In this document: piece by piece, positions 1 to 9,113 of the stretch
How the letters are laid out: every line of letters begins with the position of its first letter
Numbering within the stretch: position 1 is the stretch's first letter
Assembly: GCA_002418285.1 (NCBI GenBank)
Contig: DIDT01000057.1
Location: forward strand, 102,835 to 166,834
Reading direction: 5' to 3'
Origin: Phycisphaerales bacterium UBA5793
Lineage (GTDB): Bacteria > Planctomycetota > Phycisphaerae > Phycisphaerales > UBA5793
DNA: 64,000 nt
The notes under the pieces: model-generated
Databases searched by the model: none
What the model was told of the DNA's origin: nothing
Seen by the model: the letters and a program-made list of their open reading frames with translations, nothing else
Translations under genes and position numbers: made by a program

Positions 1-66
1 GCTCGGTCCACGCCTCCGCGACCCCACGCCGATGCCTGATGCAAACCTATCATTGCAATCACCGCC

Positions 67-1035
67 ATGACCCAGCGCGACTACTACGAAATCCTCGGCG
101 TCGCCCGCAGCGCCTCGGCCGACGAGATCAAGAAAGCCCACCGCCGCCTCGTGCGCCAGTGGCACCCTGACCGCAACAAGGCCGCAGATGCCGCGACCAG
201 GTTCGCTGAGATTCAGGAAGCCTACGACAACCTCTCCGACCCTGAGAAACGCAAAAACTACGACCGCTTCGGCCACACGCGCGGCCCCGCGGGCTTCGGC
301 GGAAGCGCACCGGGAGGTGGCCAGACCTATTCGTGGTCCTCTTCAGGGGGGCCCGGCGGCTTCAACGTGGAAGACGTCAACTTCGGAGGTGGCGGCGACG
401 TTGGCAGCATTTTCGAAGAACTCTTCGGCCGATCACGACGCGGCGGCGCCGGCGGAGGACGCGGGAGAGGTCGCAGCGCTGCCCCCGCCCAGCGCGGCCA
501 GGACATCGCCCACACCATCGACATCACCTTCGACACCGCCATCAAGGGCGGCAAGGAACCGCTCCGCCTGTCGCGCGGACACCAGAGCGAGACAATCGAC
601 GTCACGATCCCGCCAGGCATCGCCGATGGCGCCAAACTCCGCCTGCGCGGCAAGGGCCAGCCTTCACCCACCGGCAGCGACCATGGCGATCTCATTCTCA
701 CGATCCGCGTCGGCAAGCATCCGTATTACCGCCGCGAGGGCAACGACATCTACCTCGATTTGCCGATCACGATTGCCGAGGCCGTCGACGGCGCGACGGT
801 CCAGGTACCCACGCCGCAGGGCGCGGTGTCACTCAAGGTTCCGCCCGGCGCCAACACGGGACAGAAGCTTCGCCTCACGGGTCGTGGGGTGAAACTGCCC
901 GATGACAAATCCGGCGACTTTTACGCCGTCATTGCCGTGCAGACGCCCAAAGGACTGTCCGCCGATGATCGCGAGTTCCTCACCAGTCTTGGCGACCGCC
1001 TGCAGAACCCGCGCCACGGGCATCCGTGGGAGTAG
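67..1035 (+). CDS. DnaJ-family co-chaperone, zinc-finger-less (CbpA-like)
   Basis: A 322-residue J-domain protein expected to stimulate the ATPase of DnaK and deliver unfolded substrates in the cytoplasm. The J domain occupies residues 1-70, with the HPD signature at 33-35. A Gly/Phe-rich linker follows (about 70-150), then two beta-sheet substrate-binding domains (about 165-310). The four CxxCxGxG repeats of classical DnaJ are absent, so this is a type B (CbpA-like) co-chaperone. Length is usual for the class. The ATG at 67 begins the canonical DYYEILGV segment, so the start is secure. It is followed at once by a small membrane-protein gene on the same strand; no dnaK or grpE is visible. Confidence 0.93.
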   Translation: MTQRDYYEILGVARSASADEIKKAHRRLVRQWHPDRNKAADAATRFAEIQEAYDNLSDPEKRKNYDRFGHTRGPAGFGGSAPGGGQTYSWSSSGGPGGFNVEDVNFGGGGDVGSIFEELFGRSRRGGAGGGRGRGRSAAPAQRGQDIAHTIDITFDTAIKGGKEPLRLSRGHQSETIDVTIPPGIADGAKLRLRGKGQPSPTGSDHGDLILTIRVGKHPYYRREGNDIYLDLPITIAEAVDGATVQVPTPQGAVSLKVPPGANTGQKLRLTGRGVKLPDDKSGDFYAVIAVQTPKGLSADDREFLTSLGDRLQNPRHGHPWE

Positions 1036-1055
1036 AACAAGGGGAATGCGTGTTC

Positions 1056-1520
1056 ATGACATTCCTCGGCAAGCAAGTTCGTGTGAGAACAGTCGCTTCG
1101 ATTGTATTATTGCTTGTGTGGCCGGCTTCAGTGGTGTGGTGGGCTGGCGTCACGGCGTTCCAGGCAGAATTCGGGCTGGCGATCGGCGGAGGTGGGGTCG
1201 GTGTAACCTGGAACGATGCGCGCGACACCGGATATCCAGAGACAGATGGGATTCACTTTCAGAGCCGTCAATTCGCGTGGACGCGTCAAGAATTGGCGCT
1301 GCTCTGGCCGGACGCCGTAATTCCGACCTTTCGACGCGACATATCGACCGCATCCATTCCGCTCTGGGCACTGCAGGCTGTCGCGCTGTGGATGGTTTGG
1401 AGGGGCCCCTTTCGCCGCGCGATGTGGCTAAGAACCGGACGTTGCCCGGCGTGTGGGTATCCCGGAACCAATTCCGCGCGCTGTTCTGAGTGCGGCGCAC
1501 TCCTGCCTCCCAACAAGTAG
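1056..1520 (+). CDS. Small membrane protein with C-terminal zinc ribbon
   Basis: A 154-residue protein of unknown function. It has a hydrophobic segment near the N-terminus (about residues 8-35), a polar middle, a second hydrophobic stretch, and a C-terminal zinc ribbon with two Cys pairs (CPACGYP...CSECG). This resembles the membrane proteins at 43977-47138 and looks like a single outlying member. The ATG at 1056 was chosen because AAGGGG lies about 11 bases upstream; a GTG at 1026 would overlap the DnaJ-like gene. The tail meets the convergent YjdF-like gene 11 bases downstream. No enzymatic motif is seen. Confidence 0.7.
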   Translation: MTFLGKQVRVRTVASIVLLLVWPASVVWWAGVTAFQAEFGLAIGGGGVGVTWNDARDTGYPETDGIHFQSRQFAWTRQELALLWPDAVIPTFRRDISTASIPLWALQAVALWMVWRGPFRRAMWLRTGRCPACGYPGTNSARCSECGALLPPNK

Positions 1521-1531
1521 TGGTTTAGCCG

Positions 1532-2128
1532 TCAACGTCGGATTGGGCGCCAATACCGCCAGCGAATGTACAACACGCCCAGCACCGCACCGATCAGATC
1601 CGCGCATAGATCCAGTGCCGTGTTTTCGTAGCCGCCCACACCCGACTCCGGCACGATCTCTGATGCGACAAACTCGACGATCTCGTTGAGCGCCCCCATT
1701 CCCAGACCGGCCATGATGAGCACGAATCCGACGGCGAGCCAATGCTCGCGCCCGTTGTGCAGGGAGCGACGCAGAAGGCAGTACGCCACGAGCGTACAGG
1801 CTCCAAAGCCCCAGATGTGCACGATCTGGTCATAGCGCAGTATCGGATACGCGTTGGTTAATCGCACGACCATGATGTCGTAGAGTCGGCCGTCGCCGAT
1901 AGACACGCCACCACCAGCCAGGTGCAAAGCTGACCACACGGTCAGGCCGACGAGCGTCCCGAGCGTGTACTCGACGAACCGCGTGCTCACGGCTACCGCG
2001 ACCAGTAGGCCAATGATGACCGCCACGTAAATGATGAACTCGTCGTTCCGCCGTCCGATGAACAGTGAGCCGAAGCCGATGATCAGGGCCATGTTGATGA
2101 GCAGCAGGATGAGATGGGACTTCTTCAT
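1532..2128 (-). CDS. YjdF/DUF2238-family inner membrane protein
   Basis: A 198-residue integral membrane protein with about six hydrophobic helices. The family pattern is recognisable: a YD-QIVH segment (RYDQIVHIWGF), a NEIVEF motif in a late helix, and the NTALDLCADLIGA segment near the C-terminus, all matching E. coli YjdF-type proteins (about 200 residues). The biochemical role of the family is unknown. The start at 2128 (MKKSHLILLL) puts the first helix immediately at the N-terminus; an in-frame ATG at 2158 would add ten residues. It lies 80 bases downstream of sthA on the same strand and may be co-transcribed. Confidence 0.82.
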   Translation of the reverse strand: MKKSHLILLLINMALIIGFGSLFIGRRNDEFIIYVAVIIGLLVAVAVSTRFVEYTLGTLVGLTVWSALHLAGGGVSIGDGRLYDIMVVRLTNAYPILRYDQIVHIWGFGACTLVAYCLLRRSLHNGREHWLAVGFVLIMAGLGMGALNEIVEFVASEIVPESGVGGYENTALDLCADLIGAVLGVLYIRWRYWRPIRR

Positions 2129-2208
2129 CGCCTGACCGTTCACGAGGATTCGGGCCATGCGATGGTAGGTGATCGGCGCGCCAAGCCCCTTGAAGGCGGC
2201 TTGGATGC

Positions 2209-3669
2209 CTACGCCACTCGCGCCCTCGCTGCGATTTGATCATCGCGCCCTTCGCGCATCGCGATGTTCTGCAAGCCGTTGACTGCTGCCAGTCGAAACG
2301 TCTCGCTCAGCGTCGGGTAGTTGAAGACATTGTGCACGAAGCGGTCAATGGTGCGATCGCTTTCCGCGCTGCCAAGCACCATTTGGGCAATGTGGATGAG
2401 TTCCGTCGCTTCGTCTCCAATGATCTGCGCGCCGAGCAGACGCCGGCTCGGATACTCGAAGACAAGTTTGACGAAGCCGACATTGGGTGCACTGTCAGCT
2501 TCGAGAATGCGGCCGCGCGCGGTGAGCGCCAGCGCCGCTTTGCCGACCATCACGTCGTAGCGCGCTTCGCGCGCCTGCTGCTCAGTCAGACCAACCGTGC
2601 CGATCGGCGGAATGGTGTAGAGCCCGATCGGGAAGATATCCGACACGGCCTTCTTGTAATCGAGCCCGAACATGCGGCACGCCGCAACGCGCCCCTGCTC
2701 CATCGATGTTGACGCCAGCGCGGGGAAACCGATCACATCACCCGCAGCATACACGCCGTTGCACGTCGTCTGATAGGTTTCGTCTACGGTAAGATAGCCG
2801 CGATTGTTGGGCTCGACGCCGATGTTCTCCAGACCGATGCCCTCGGTATTGCCGGCGCGGCCGGCGGCGTAGAGCACATGCGACGAACGGATCTCCGTCC
2901 CATCTTTCAGGATGACGCAGACTTCATCGTCGCCGGTTGGCGACACGATCCGATCCACCCCCCGCCCCGTCTCGATCGTGATGTTCGTGTCTCCCATTGA
3001 CCGCAACAGCGCGGCGCGAATCTCCCCATCCAGGAATCCAAGCACCACTTCGCGGGGCTCGATGAGTGTGACTTCCACTCCCAGTTCGCCGAATACGCAG
3101 GCATACTCGCAGCCGATCACTCCACCGCCCACCACAGTCAACGACTTCGGCAGGCAGGGTAGTTGCAGCAGCTGATCCGAATCGACGATGCGAGGATGGT
3201 CGTAACCCATCGCTTTGAGATCCGTTGGTCGACTGCCTGTGGCGATGAGGATGTGTTGCGTCTGAAGATCGGTCGTCGAACCATCGACCGCGGTCACGCG
3301 CACGGTGTTGGCGTCGACGATGACTCCCCGACCGCTGTAGATGTCGATGGCGTGGCGATCGACGGCCGACTCGATGCGATCATGCTCGACCTGCTGCACG
3401 GCCAGCGTGCGCGCCATGAACGAGAAAATCGACACGTCGCGATCGATCTGCAGCCGAATGCCGGGCACGGTGCGCCGCCGAAATGCGGAAAGCAGCAGCG
3501 CCGTTTCGCGCAGCGTCTTGGAAGGGATGGTGCCGGTGTTGATCATCGCACCACCTGGTCGCGGCTCGAATTCGACAATCGCCACGCGACGTTTGAAATA
3601 CGCCGCCTGCGTTGCCGCCTTCTCTCCGGCTGGCCCACACCCGATGCAGACAAGGTCATAGCGCGCCAT
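2209..3669 (-). CDS. sthA: Soluble pyridine nucleotide transhydrogenase
   Basis: A 486-residue flavoprotein that interconverts NADPH + NAD+ with NADP+ + NADH in the cytoplasm. The FAD-binding dinucleotide fold begins at residues 4-15 (GCGPAG). The NAD(P)-binding fold is marked by VVGGGVIGCEYA, and the second FAD motif is GVYAAGDVIG. The related disulfide reductases carry a redox Cys pair, but here the segment reads NTGTIPSK (residues 44-51) with no cysteines, the hallmark of Si-specific transhydrogenase. Length fits the family (about 465 in E. coli). The YjdF-like gene lies downstream. A small putative membrane gene ends 14 bases upstream on the same strand. Confidence 0.93.
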   Translation of the reverse strand: MARYDLVCIGCGPAGEKAATQAAYFKRRVAIVEFEPRPGGAMINTGTIPSKTLRETALLLSAFRRRTVPGIRLQIDRDVSIFSFMARTLAVQQVEHDRIESAVDRHAIDIYSGRGVIVDANTVRVTAVDGSTTDLQTQHILIATGSRPTDLKAMGYDHPRIVDSDQLLQLPCLPKSLTVVGGGVIGCEYACVFGELGVEVTLIEPREVVLGFLDGEIRAALLRSMGDTNITIETGRGVDRIVSPTGDDEVCVILKDGTEIRSSHVLYAAGRAGNTEGIGLENIGVEPNNRGYLTVDETYQTTCNGVYAAGDVIGFPALASTSMEQGRVAACRMFGLDYKKAVSDIFPIGLYTIPPIGTVGLTEQQAREARYDVMVGKAALALTARGRILEADSAPNVGFVKLVFEYPSRRLLGAQIIGDEATELIHIAQMVLGSAESDRTIDRFVHNVFNYPTLSETFRLAAVNGLQNIAMREGRDDQIAARARVA

Positions 3670-3683
3670 GTCCCCGTTATCGG

Positions 3684-4001
3684 TCAGGCAGATGCAGCAG
3701 TTGAGAGCGCTTCTCCGACAACGCGGTTACGAATTTCGGCAATCCACTTTGGCGCCATGGTGCGCGCATCGGCCAGCGCCTGCGTCGGCCAGCGCCACCA
3801 GATCCACGTCGCCGCCAGCACGCACAACGGCGGCTGCCAGTACCACGAGTACATTTCGAAGAACAGTTCCGTGCTCCACGGCCCGACAACCGCGCACGCC
3901 AAATTCGCCATGATCATCCACTGGACAGGCCGACGATGCACTCTCAGATCAAAAGTAATCCGTGACGCCTTGCCGGCCGAGGGCGCCCCGATACAGCCCA
4001 T
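3684..4001 (-). CDS. Hypothetical small membrane protein
   Basis: A possible 105-residue protein, not recognised. Its distinguishing feature is a Trp-rich hydrophobic middle (about residues 29-65) that could form two membrane segments, followed by a short polar tail. It stops 14 bases before the sthA start and reads in the same direction, consistent with a two-gene unit. The start is uncertain: ATG at 4001 is used here, with a GTG at 4067 and an ATG at 3917 as alternatives. Long unused frames are common in this GC-rich DNA, so the gene may be spurious; the hydrophobic pattern is the main support. Confidence 0.45.
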   Translation of the reverse strand: MGCIGAPSAGKASRITFDLRVHRRPVQWMIMANLACAVVGPWSTELFFEMYSWYWQPPLCVLAATWIWWRWPTQALADARTMAPKWIAEIRNRVVGEALSTAASA

Positions 4002-4260
4002 CAAGTCCGTCACCGCCGGTCTTGACGGTAAGGCGATGCGAAAGCACGTCTCCGAGTCCCAGTGCACTTCAGGAAGTCGACCTCGCCGGTTGGCCTGCTT
4101 GAGCCGGATTCGGATCTCCTCGCCGGAGAGGTGCGTCTCAACTACCGGCAGCGATGTTGTAACTGGTGGGTGGGCCAGGGTGAAATCCCATCAATCATGC
4201 GCAATGCTTTGGCCCCCCGTCGCGCAAACCATAGCCCGATCGTGGGTCCCAAGGACAGGC

Positions 4261-4920
4261 ATGTCGTGCAATACACGGCGCTCTTGCCTAGCCTTGGCCA
4301 TGATCGACGAACCCGACCTCGTTTTCGAGACGATTCCGGCAGACCCGTGTGCTCTACTCGGTCGCTGGCTTGAGCATGCGGCACAGCACGCCCAGCAACC
4401 CAACCCCAATGTGCTTTACCTTGCCACCGCAGATTCCCAGGGTCGGCCCAGCGTACGTCCGGTATTGCAGAAGTACTACGACGATCAGACCGGATGCCTT
4501 ACGTTCTTCACGAACTACCACAGCCGCAAGGCCCGGGAGATGGAGGCCAACCCCCACGTGTGCGCCGGTATTCATTGGGATCATCTCGAACGCGCGGTGC
4601 GCATCGACGGCCGCGTGGAGAGGGCGACTGTGGAAGTATCCGACAAGTACTTCGCGAGCCGCAGCCGCGAGAGCCAGTTGGGCGCGTGGGCGAGCGAGCA
4701 GAGCGAGGAGCTGGCCGACTGGGAGACGCTGCTGGGACGCGTGTTTGATGTCTCCGCCAGGTTCGCCGGCGGCCCGGTCCCGCGACCGTCGCACTGGGGT
4801 GGCTACGTCCTCACGCCGCGATCGATCGAGTTCTGGGTGGGCCGAAAAAGCCGCATCCACGAGCGCGTGCTGTACGAAAAGAACCATGACGCCTGGGTAA
4901 ACAAACGGCTATACCCCTAG
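4261..4920 (+). CDS. pdxH: Pyridoxamine 5'-phosphate oxidase
   Basis: A 219-residue FMN enzyme that oxidises pyridoxine or pyridoxamine 5'-phosphate to pyridoxal 5'-phosphate (vitamin B6 pathway). The segments match E. coli PdxH closely: PADP near the N-terminus, RPVLQKYYD, TNYHSRKAREM (FMN/substrate contacts), HWDHLERAVRI, the SRSRESQLGAWAS motif, PSHWGGY, and the C-terminal IEFWVGRKSRIHER ending in RLYP. The start at 4261 has AAGGA five bases upstream and gives the usual length. ATG 4300 is an alternative that would shorten the non-conserved N-terminus. The open frame continues far upstream, but that part is antisense to sthA and not conserved. Confidence 0.92.
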   Translation: MSCNTRRSCLALAMIDEPDLVFETIPADPCALLGRWLEHAAQHAQQPNPNVLYLATADSQGRPSVRPVLQKYYDDQTGCLTFFTNYHSRKAREMEANPHVCAGIHWDHLERAVRIDGRVERATVEVSDKYFASRSRESQLGAWASEQSEELADWETLLGRVFDVSARFAGGPVPRPSHWGGYVLTPRSIEFWVGRKSRIHERVLYEKNHDAWVNKRLYP

Positions 4921-5021
4921 AAGAGTGCTTGTGCCTGCAAGTTTTGGAGTGTGTAGTGCAGTGCAACACGGACCAAGGCACCGATCAACTAAAGCTCGTC
5001 TCGGCGGTGAAGACGGTCCCA

Positions 5022-5471
5022 ATGGCGACGCCGCACATCGTCCTTCACTGCCCGTCATGCGGATATTGCCTCCACGGACTCGAGCAGCGAGTCTGCCCCG
5101 AGTGTGGCCGAGGGTTTGATCCAAAGCGACCCCACGACTCGTTGGTCCGGCTCCAGCGACGCAACGATTTCATCGCAGCGATCATTGGTGTGACGTGTGC
5201 CCTCGCCTCGGCGGGCTACAGCGTGACGATTATCTCCGCCACCATGACGGCCGCCCTGCACAATGATGGCGATCGCATCCGGCCAGTTTACGCGCTCTAT
5301 TCCGACCCGATGACGCCGGTGTACTTCGCAATGATCTGCCCCGGACTTGTTCTGCTCGCTTACTACAGTCGAGCGCAGCGATGGCTCGCACAAATCGCTC
5401 GCGTGCTCTGCATCGCCGCGACTGCGTTTTACTTCATTTGTGAGATACAGATCGTAATCGCATACGGCTAG
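5022..5471 (+). CDS. Zinc-ribbon membrane protein (N-terminal ribbon)
   Basis: A 149-residue protein of unknown function. Unlike most of its relatives in this window, the zinc ribbon is at the N-terminus (CPSCGYCLHG...CPECGRGF, residues about 10-32). It is followed by three hydrophobic segments. Start at ATG 5022 gives a compact protein that begins just before the ribbon; upstream in-frame codons at 4929 would add a non-conserved 31-residue leader. Its stop overlaps the convergent purA stop by four bases. Function cannot be inferred; the ribbon could bind zinc and mediate protein contacts. Confidence 0.68.
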   Translation: MATPHIVLHCPSCGYCLHGLEQRVCPECGRGFDPKRPHDSLVRLQRRNDFIAAIIGVTCALASAGYSVTIISATMTAALHNDGDRIRPVYALYSDPMTPVYFAMICPGLVLLAYYSRAQRWLAQIARVLCIAATAFYFICEIQIVIAYG

Positions 5472-6796
5472 GAATTGCACATCAGCGTCTGCCCACGTTC
5501 CGGTCCGACGCTGACGATGCCAACGGGCACGCCGACGAACCTCTCGATGCGATCGAGATAATCGCGTGCCTGGCGCGGCAGGTCTTCGAGCCTCCGGGCT
5601 GCGGTGATTTCGTCGCCAAAACCGCGCACCGTTTCATATATGGGCTCAGCGCCCTCAAGCCGACGCGCATCGGGCAGGAAGCGGTCCGTCGTCGAGCCAT
5701 CCGGCAGGCGATACGCCGTACAGATCTTGAGCTCATCGAATCCGGCCAGCACATCAAACAGCATCACCGAGAGTTTCGTCGTGGCGCAGAGCATCGCCGA
5801 GTACTTCACCGCCACCAGATCGAGCCAGCCGCAGCGGCGCGGCCGGCCCGTCGTGGTGCCATATTCGCGCCCACGCTCGCGGATGCGATTGCCGATCTCG
5901 TTGTTGAGTTCCGTTGGAAACGGCCCGGCGCCGACGCGCGTGCTGTAGGCCTTCATGATGCCGATGACATCCTGGATGTGCCGCCCCGGAACGCCCGTCC
6001 CCGCGGGGATGCCAAGCGCCGAACAGTTGCTGCTTGTCACGTACGGAAACGTGCCGTGGTCTACATCGAGCAAACAGGCATTGGCGCCCTCGAAGAGCAG
6101 ACGCTTCCCGGCGTTCATCGCGTCATGCAGGAGATAGGTCGTGTCGCAGATGTACGGTCCCAGTTCGCGGCCCAGCGCGGCGTACTCCTCGATCAGTGCC
6201 GCCAGATCAAAGGGTTGATGATCCGGATCAAACGCCAGGAGTTGCGCGTTTTTCACATACGTCACGATCTCGAGACGCCGGGCGAGATGGTCGCGGTCAA
6301 GCAGATCCCCCATGCGAATGGCGGTGGCGCGAGTGATCTTGTCCGCATACGCGGGACCGATACCGCGTCGTGTCGTACCGATCGATTGATCGCCCCCGCC
6401 GCCGTTTGACTGGCCGGTCGAAAGTAGATTCTCCAGCGCGGCATCGAGCGTCTTGTGCCAGGGCATGACAACCTGGGCGCGTTCGGAGATGCGCAGCCTC
6501 CGGGGCGAGACGTCGATGCCGCGGCTGATCAGCGCATCGCGCTCCTTGATGACCTGGTGCGGATCGACCACCACGCCATTGCCGATGACACAGGTTTTCT
6601 CAGGGTAAATGATGCCTGAGGGGATCAGGTGCAGGGCATAGCGCTCGGATCCGACGACGACGGTGTGTCCCGCATTGGCACCCCCGTTATATCGGACGGT
6701 GAGATCATGGTCGCGGGCGAGAATGTCGACGATCTTGCCCTTGCCCTCGTCGCCCCATTGCAGGCCGACAACCGCGGTATGCCTTGATTCTGTCAA
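5468..6796 (-). CDS. purA: Adenylosuccinate synthetase
   Basis: A 442-residue enzyme that condenses IMP and aspartate using GTP, the first committed step to AMP. The GTP-binding loop GDEGKGK starts at residue 15, with the catalytic Asp at 16 and the catalytic His in NAGHTV at about 44. The IMP-binding segment GTTRRGIGPAYADK is present, as is the C-terminal TTGRPRRCGWLDLVA block. Length matches bacterial PurA (about 430). The ATG at 6796 lies ten residues before the first conserved strand. It is transcribed alone; a GC-rich hairpin (6821-6843) lies 25 bases upstream of the start. Confidence 0.96.
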   Translation of the reverse strand: MTESRHTAVVGLQWGDEGKGKIVDILARDHDLTVRYNGGANAGHTVVVGSERYALHLIPSGIIYPEKTCVIGNGVVVDPHQVIKERDALISRGIDVSPRRLRISERAQVVMPWHKTLDAALENLLSTGQSNGGGGDQSIGTTRRGIGPAYADKITRATAIRMGDLLDRDHLARRLEIVTYVKNAQLLAFDPDHQPFDLAALIEEYAALGRELGPYICDTTYLLHDAMNAGKRLLFEGANACLLDVDHGTFPYVTSSNCSALGIPAGTGVPGRHIQDVIGIMKAYSTRVGAGPFPTELNNEIGNRIRERGREYGTTTGRPRRCGWLDLVAVKYSAMLCATTKLSVMLFDVLAGFDELKICTAYRLPDGSTTDRFLPDARRLEGAEPIYETVRGFGDEITAARRLEDLPRQARDYLDRIERFVGVPVGIVSVGPERGQTLMCNS

Positions 6797-6820
6797 CGGT
6801 CTGGCCCCGTCTGCGTGTGT

Positions 6821-6843
6821 GGCCCGCCCTGTTCAGGCGGGCC
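6821..6843 (-). promoter_or_regulatory. GC-rich inverted repeat in the purA leader
   Basis: GGCCCGCC and GGCGGGCC form an 8-bp stem around a 7-base loop, 25 bases upstream of the purA start. It has no T-run and no recognised riboswitch structure around it. It may affect translation initiation or be incidental. Confidence 0.25.
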
Positions 6844-6992
6844 CGATGGAATCCGGACGAAGGTAAGGCGGCGGCGTCCCGCCGGTCAAGCCAAAGCACC
6901 ACTTCCCGTTAACTCGCCGCTGAATCCACCCCTGAAACGTGCCGATGAAGACAATCGCGGACCCTGTCGTACGCGATGGATTGGAGACAGCC

Positions 6993-7175
6993 GTGGCCGA
7001 TCATCTCATTCGCATTATGTGCCCGAATCTCGCTTGCCGGCGCGTGCTCGCGGTGCCCATCACCGCCCGCGGCAAGATCGTCAAGTGCAGCGGCTGCGGC
7101 AAGAACGTCCGCGTGCCACAGACGACGGTGCCTCCGGCCGAGCCCAAGAAATCGGAAGACGCTGCCGCGGGATAA
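6993..7175 (+). CDS. Small zinc-ribbon protein
   Basis: A 60-residue soluble protein with one zinc ribbon: CPNLAC, then RRVLAVPITARGKIVKCSGCG. The Cys spacing (C-x4-C ... C-x2-C) with the VPxxARGKxVxC linker resembles the prokaryotic zinc-ribbon leader common in planctomycetal proteins, where it usually precedes another domain. Here it stands alone with an acidic, Lys/Pro-rich tail. GTG at 6993 is preferred because GGAG lies seven bases upstream; ATG 6945 is an alternative. A strong terminator follows at 7205-7240, supporting a real monocistronic gene. Role unknown. Confidence 0.65.
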   Translation: MADHLIRIMCPNLACRRVLAVPITARGKIVKCSGCGKNVRVPQTTVPPAEPKKSEDAAAG

Positions 7176-7204
7176 CCTGCACGCAACGACCCCGAAACAG
7201 AACA

Positions 7205-7240
7205 CAACCCTCGGCATCCGCCGGGGGTTGTTCGTTTTTT
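7205..7240 (+). terminator. Rho-independent terminator
   Basis: An 11-bp stem (CAACCCTCGGC pairing with GCCGGGGGTTG, one G-T pair) with a 4-base ATCC loop is followed by TTCGTTTTTT. It ends the small zinc-ribbon gene and separates it from the convergent FHA gene. Confidence 0.88.
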
Positions 7241-7260
7241 GAGCTGGCAAGGTACCAGCC

Positions 7261-7800
7261 CTACTTCTCGTCCTCGTCGATGTCGAGCGCGAAGAAGCTA
7301 TCACTCTGATCAGGCATGTCGATGTCAGCTGGAGTCGCGGGTGCCTCATCGTTGATCCGCACGTTGTCCGCTTCGGCCGCCCTGGCTGCGGGCTTGGGCT
7401 TTTTGCTCGGCACACCCACCGGACCAGTCTTGGGGGACTCGGCGGACGCATCTTCTTCCTCGGGCTTGAGGATTGCCAGAGGCTTGAGCTTCTCCGGCTG
7501 GCCGTTGATCACAACCTGCAACGGTACGGGACCGATGAGAATGATGTCGCCCGGGCACAGTCCCATTGTTGTCACCTGTTCAGTGTTGACGAACGTGCCA
7601 TTGCTTGATTCGAGGTCTTCGACCACGAACTCCTGATCTTCGTCGTCGTAGTAAACCGCCGCGTGCTCGCGCGAAACGCTTGTCAGCGGAATGCGCAGAT
7701 CGCAGGTGTCCTTTCGGCCGATGACGTATCGCTTCCCGGCCTTGATCTCGAAATCCCGGCGGTGACCGTCGGGGGTGAACATGACGAGTGAAGCACGCAT
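7261..7800 (-). CDS. FHA-domain protein
   Basis: A 179-residue protein with one forkhead-associated domain at residues 15-90, a module that binds phosphothreonine peptides. The core contacts are visible: GR (28-29), S43 with H46, and NGT (67-69). The C-terminal half is low complexity, rich in Lys, Pro, Ala and acidic residues, probably a flexible tail. ATG 7800 was chosen since it opens directly into the FHA fold and avoids overlap with the divergent hemW. No kinase or phosphatase lies next to it, so its partner is unknown. Confidence 0.83.
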   Translation of the reverse strand: MRASLVMFTPDGHRRDFEIKAGKRYVIGRKDTCDLRIPLTSVSREHAAVYYDDEDQEFVVEDLESSNGTFVNTEQVTTMGLCPGDIILIGPVPLQVVINGQPEKLKPLAILKPEEEDASAESPKTGPVGVPSKKPKPAARAAEADNVRINDEAPATPADIDMPDQSDSFFALDIDEDEK

Positions 7801-7850
7801 GGCTAGCCTCTGTCGAATAAGATCGCGTTCCAGCGGTTCGCAGCAATCGA

Positions 7851-9113
7851 GTGAGCGCAGGGAACCATCGCTTGAGCCAGACACTCCACCCTACCATACT
7901 CGGCGCCGATCGGCAAGGAATCTATGGGCAAAGTGTTGATCTGGTTCCACTTCTGACCGGGCGGATCCCACCTGCCCGACCACAATCAGTCTACGTTCAC
8001 ACCCCCTTCTGCTTCCACAAGTGCCACTACTGTGACTTCTACAGCATCGTGGACACCTCTGACAAGCAGGAGGAGTTTGTCAGCCGCCTCTCGAGTGAAT
8101 TATTGAACCTCCAACCCTTCCTGGCGCATCGCGCCAGGACGATTTTCATCGGAGGCGGGACGCCCACCCTGCTTTCACCCCACCTCTGGGAGCGGTTTCT
8201 GCCGATTCTTGCTGCTGTTGGCCTTCGCGCGGACACCGAATTCTCCGTCGAAGCCAACCCGGAGACCGTGACAAGGGAACTCCTCGACATTCTGGTTGCC
8301 GGGGGTGTCAATCGACTGAGCATTGGAGCCCAGTCCTTCAATCCGCGCCTCCTCAAGACGCTTGAACGTTGGCACGATCCCGCCAATGTGACCCGGGCCG
8401 TCGAACTCGCCAGGTCAGCCGGCGTGCACAACCTCAGCCTTGATCTCATCTTTGCCATTCCGGGCCAGAGCCTCGACGATTGGCACAGAGACCTTGAGGC
8501 CGCCCTGGCCCTCCGACCTACCCACCTCAGTTGCTATGCCCTCACCTTCGAGCCCAACACGCCACTGGCCGTCCGGCTCAGCACTGGCCAGGTGCGGCGA
8601 CTGGACGAGGACCTCGAGGCTGAGATGTTCCTCGTGACGCGGGAGCGACTCCGCACAGCCGGCTACAAGGCGTACGAGATCAGCAACTTTGCCAAGCCCG
8701 GGTACGAGTGCCACCACAATCTCGCCTATTGGCGCAATGAAGACTGGCTCACGGCAGGTCCCAGCGCCTCTGGACACGTTGCTGGCTTGCGCTGGAAGAA
8801 CGCGCCCCATCTCGGTCGCTATCTCGCCTCCCAGGGCCTGGCCCCCCTGAGCGAGTGCGACGTCCCAAAACCCGCCACTCGCCTCGCAGAGCGGTTGATG
8901 ATGGGGCTTCGACTGTCCGAAGGCATTGATAGTGCCTCGGTCCTTGCCGACGCAGAACTCTTCGGCAAAGCGGAAGTGATTAGCGCGACAGCACTTGAGT
9001 GCGAGCGGGCCGGTCATCTGCACACCGAGAACGGCCGCTGGACCCTGTCAGAAGCCTCGCTGCTGATCGCCGACACGATAATCGGCGGCCTGATGCGCGC
9101 CCTTGACCCATGA
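7851..9113 (+). CDS. hemW: HemW-like radical SAM heme chaperone
   Basis: A 420-residue radical SAM protein of the HemN/HemW family. The three cluster cysteines are C54, C58 and C61 in CFHKCHYCDF. GGGTPTLL and the SVEANPETV motif follow in the SAM-binding barrel, and a HemN C-terminal domain lies after about residue 290. HemN-type coproporphyrinogen oxidases carry an extra Cys after the triad (CxxxCxxCxC) that is Phe here, so heme-chaperone function is more likely than oxidase activity. The N-terminal 40 residues are not conserved and the GTG at 7851 is tentative. The stop overlaps the next gene by four bases (ATGA). Confidence 0.86.
   Translation: MSAGNHRLSQTLHPTILGADRQGIYGQSVDLVPLLTGRIPPARPQSVYVHTPFCFHKCHYCDFYSIVDTSDKQEEFVSRLSSELLNLQPFLAHRARTIFIGGGTPTLLSPHLWERFLPILAAVGLRADTEFSVEANPETVTRELLDILVAGGVNRLSIGAQSFNPRLLKTLERWHDPANVTRAVELARSAGVHNLSLDLIFAIPGQSLDDWHRDLEAALALRPTHLSCYALTFEPNTPLAVRLSTGQVRRLDEDLEAEMFLVTRERLRTAGYKAYEISNFAKPGYECHHNLAYWRNEDWLTAGPSASGHVAGLRWKNAPHLGRYLASQGLAPLSECDVPKPATRLAERLMMGLRLSEGIDSASVLADAELFGKAEVISATALECERAGHLHTENGRWTLSEASLLIADTIIGGLMRALDP

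Noticed and set aside
3163..4260. Long open frame upstream of pdxH that extends across sthA
   Set aside because: It is antisense to sthA and unlike PdxH; a ribosome-binding site and the PdxH N-terminus place the true start at 4261.
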